14,154 bases of DNA, taken from the NCBI GenBank assembly GCA_004554245.1, contig SFND01000031.1, forward strand, positions 1 to 14,154, in the 5' to 3' direction. The notes below the pieces were generated by a model. That model ran no database searches. It worked only from the letters and a program-made list of their open reading frames with translations, and was not told where the DNA came from. This document shows positions 12,683-14,154 of the stretch, piece after piece. Made by a program: the position numbers and the translations under genes. Positions within the stretch are counted from its first letter, which is position 1, and each line of letters starts with the position of its first letter. The DNA comes from Oribacterium sp. GTDB lineage: Bacteria > Bacillota_A > Clostridia > Lachnospirales > Lachnospiraceae.

Positions 12683-14154
12683 TCACTTCGTCGCCTGCGC
12701 TGCCTTCAGCAGCTCCATCTTCATCTGGTAGTACGCCGGGCTCATGTCGAGGTAGTGCGTGTGCGGATTCTCGAGTCGCTGCTCCTCCGGCCAGATCTCC
12801 CGCTCGAGCTGCTGCTTCACGTAGCTCCGCACCTGCTCGATGGATGGGGACGGCTTCGTCCGCCGCCCGTCGACCATGACGGTCTCCTGCAGCTCGCGCA
12901 CCGTGCAGTCCGTGAAAGCCATCGACTTCCACGGCTTCTCCGGATCCACATACGGGATCGGCTGCGATGGATCCGGCACCTCGTCCGCCATCGTGATCAG
13001 ATCCGCGACCGCGTAGCCATCTGGATTATAGACACGCCATACGCGCTTCTGTCCCGGATTCGTGATCTTCTCGAAGGTCTCGGACACCTTGATCTTCGGT
13101 AAGCAGACCTTATCCCTGTTCACCGCCACCAGCTTATACACCGCGCCGAACACCGGATCACTCTTCGCCGTGATCAGCCGCTCGCCGACACCGAAGGAAT
13201 CGATGCACGCGCCCTGCTCGAGCAGCGAGTGGATCGTAAACTCATCGAGGCTGTTCGACGCCACGATGATGCAGTCCTCAAGTCCCGCCGCGTCGAGCAT
13301 CTTCCGCGCCTTCTTCGACAGATACGCGAGGTCACCGGAATCGAGCCGGATGCCCTTCAGCCGCTTCCCCATCGGCATCAGCACCTCCTTCGCCACGCGA
13401 ATCGCATTCGGCACACCGGACGCCAGCACATCGTAGGTGTCGACGAGCAGCACCGAATTATCCGGATAGATCTCCGCGAAGTGCTTAAACGCCGTGTACT
13501 CGTCATCGTGGTACATCACCCAGCTGTGCGCCATCGTCCCGCTCACCGGGATGCCGAACATCTCCCCGGCCAGCATCGTCGCCGTACTTGCGGCACCGCC
13601 AATGTAGGCGGCCCGGGCACCATACACCGCGGCGTCAACATTGTGCGCCCGACGCGCGCCGAAGTCCGCCACCAGCCGGCCCTCTGCCGAGCGGACGATC
13701 CGGTTCGTCTTCGTCGCGATGAGGGACTGGTGATTCACCTGCGCAAGAATCGCTGTCTCCACCAGCTGCGCGTCGATGAGCGGTGCCTCCACCGTGAGGA
13801 TCGGCTCATTCGGATACATGATGCTGCCCTCCGGCAGCGCCCGCACGGTGCCACGGAAGCGAAAATCCCGCAGCCAGTCGAGAAAATCCTCCGCATAGAT
13901 ATGAAGCGAGCGAAGGTACGCGATGTCCGCATCATCGAAGTGCATCCCCTCGAGGTAGTCCAGCACCTGCTCGAGCCCCGCGAAGATCGCAAAGCCCGCA
14001 CCATCTGGATTCTTCCGGTAGAACACGTCGAAGGTCACCAGGTCCTCCGCCCCCGGTGGATATACCGGTGCGGTGAAACCGCCTGTCCGGAGGACTGGAA
14101 ACCGATAGTCCGGACATAAGGGAACCGATATATATGCGGCGTAGCCACCATCCC
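12683..14154 (-). CDS. pncB: Nicotinate phosphoribosyltransferase (5' end unresolved at window edge)
   Basis: Joins nicotinate with PRPP to form nicotinate mononucleotide for NAD synthesis; like HisG, it uses PRPP. The 451 residues read from codon 14038 show the family well: TFDVFYRKNPDGAGFAIFAGLEQVLDYL, EGSIMYPNEPILTVEAPL, GARRAH, GTMAHSWVM, LLVDTYD, GIRLDSGDL, ASNSLDE and FGVGERL. A GTG at 14038 with GGAGG 5 nt upstream is the only well-placed start, but the protein would lack the family's first 30 or so residues (the LTDLYxLTM block). The frame stays open to the right edge (38 more codons, LxGGF- and Pro-rich) and the residues AEDLV just before 14038 look native. I therefore extend it as partial. 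The added stretch is repetitive DNA with no family similarity. Confidence 0.85.
   Translation of the reverse strand, partial: DGGYAAYISVPLCPDYRFPVLRTGGFTAPVYPPGAEDLVTFDVFYRKNPDGAGFAIFAGLEQVLDYLEGMHFDDADIAYLRSLHIYAEDFLDWLRDFRFRGTVRALPEGSIMYPNEPILTVEAPLIDAQLVETAILAQVNHQSLIATKTNRIVRSAEGRLVADFGARRAHNVDAAVYGARAAYIGGAASTATMLAGEMFGIPVSGTMAHSWVMYHDDEYTAFKHFAEIYPDNSVLLVDTYDVLASGVPNAIRVAKEVLMPMGKRLKGIRLDSGDLAYLSKKARKMLDAAGLEDCIIVASNSLDEFTIHSLLEQGACIDSFGVGERLITAKSDPVFGAVYKLVAVNRDKVCLPKIKVSETFEKITNPGQKRVWRVYNPDGYAVADLITMADEVPDPSQPIPYVDPEKPWKSMAFTDCTVRELQETVMVDGRRTKPSPSIEQVRSYVKQQLEREIWPEEQRLENPHTHYLDMSPAYYQMKMELLKAAQATK
14054..14127. repeat. Palindrome-rich stretch with 23-nt period in the 5' part of pncB
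   Basis: On the minus strand CGGTT recurs at 14127, 14104 and 14081, exactly 23 nt apart, and the first two units also share TCCGGAC at the same place. Inverted repeats include TGTCCGGA/TCCGGACA (14084-14091 and 14109-14116), GCGGT/ACCGC, and CCGGT/ACCGG around 14054-14067. The period is not a multiple of three although the region stays open in the pncB frame. Confidence 0.5.

Overview
The window is dominated by a histidine-biosynthesis cluster transcribed on the minus strand. In transcription order (high to low coordinates) it reads: nicotinate phosphoribosyltransferase (pncB), hisC, hisB, hisZ, hisG, hisD, a 416-nt AT-rich gap, hisH, hisA, hisF, hisI, a NUDIX hydrolase, a spermidine-synthase-like methyltransferase and a PHP-family histidinol-phosphatase. 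Short-form HisG paired with HisZ, a stand-alone HisB dehydratase, and a PHP-type rather than HAD-type phosphatase all suggest a Firmicute. GC-rich coding with strong Shine-Dalgarno sites suggests a relatively GC-rich Clostridia/Lachnospiraceae-like organism; that placement is inference from gene content only. Every pathway step is covered except HisE (phosphoribosyl-ATP pyrophosphatase), which is neither fused to HisI nor encoded elsewhere in the window.

Right end (about 12.4-14.15 kb): pncB runs off the window edge. Its upstream in-frame sequence is a palindrome-rich stretch with a 23-nt period and lacks the family's usual N-terminal motif. pncB is followed by a palindromic repeat and an intrinsic terminator. 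A near-consensus promoter (TTGACA-17-TATCAT) directly after the terminator should drive hisC onward.

Middle (about 4.1-12.4 kb): his genes with tight junctions (hisZ/hisG overlap by ATGA; hisG-hisD and hisH-hisA are about 10 nt apart), interrupted by repeats. A dispersed palindromic repeat based on GGGGTCTGACCCC follows both hisC and pncB. A 45-bp tandem repeat lies between hisB and hisZ. The strangest feature is between hisD and hisH: six copies of a two-part unit, TAATGTC-N20/21-ATTGCGTCAAA-like, two in one orientation and four in the other. The outermost copies share the same variant ending, so the array has imperfect terminal inverted repeats. It resembles the multi-site ends of a Tn7/Mu-type transposon without cargo, or a multi-site operator. 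It lies between a possible terminator after hisD and a TATAAT box ahead of hisH.

Left end (1-1.6 kb): visibly lower GC. A ThiF/MoeB-like E1 enzyme (minus strand, truncated by the edge) is divergent from a MoaD/ThiS-like ubiquitin-fold protein ending in Gly-Gly-Gly and a 63-residue cysteine-rich protein (plus strand), followed by a terminator. This looks like a small sulfur-transfer or protein-conjugation module. Between it and the his cluster lies a probable GNAT acetyltransferase remnant.
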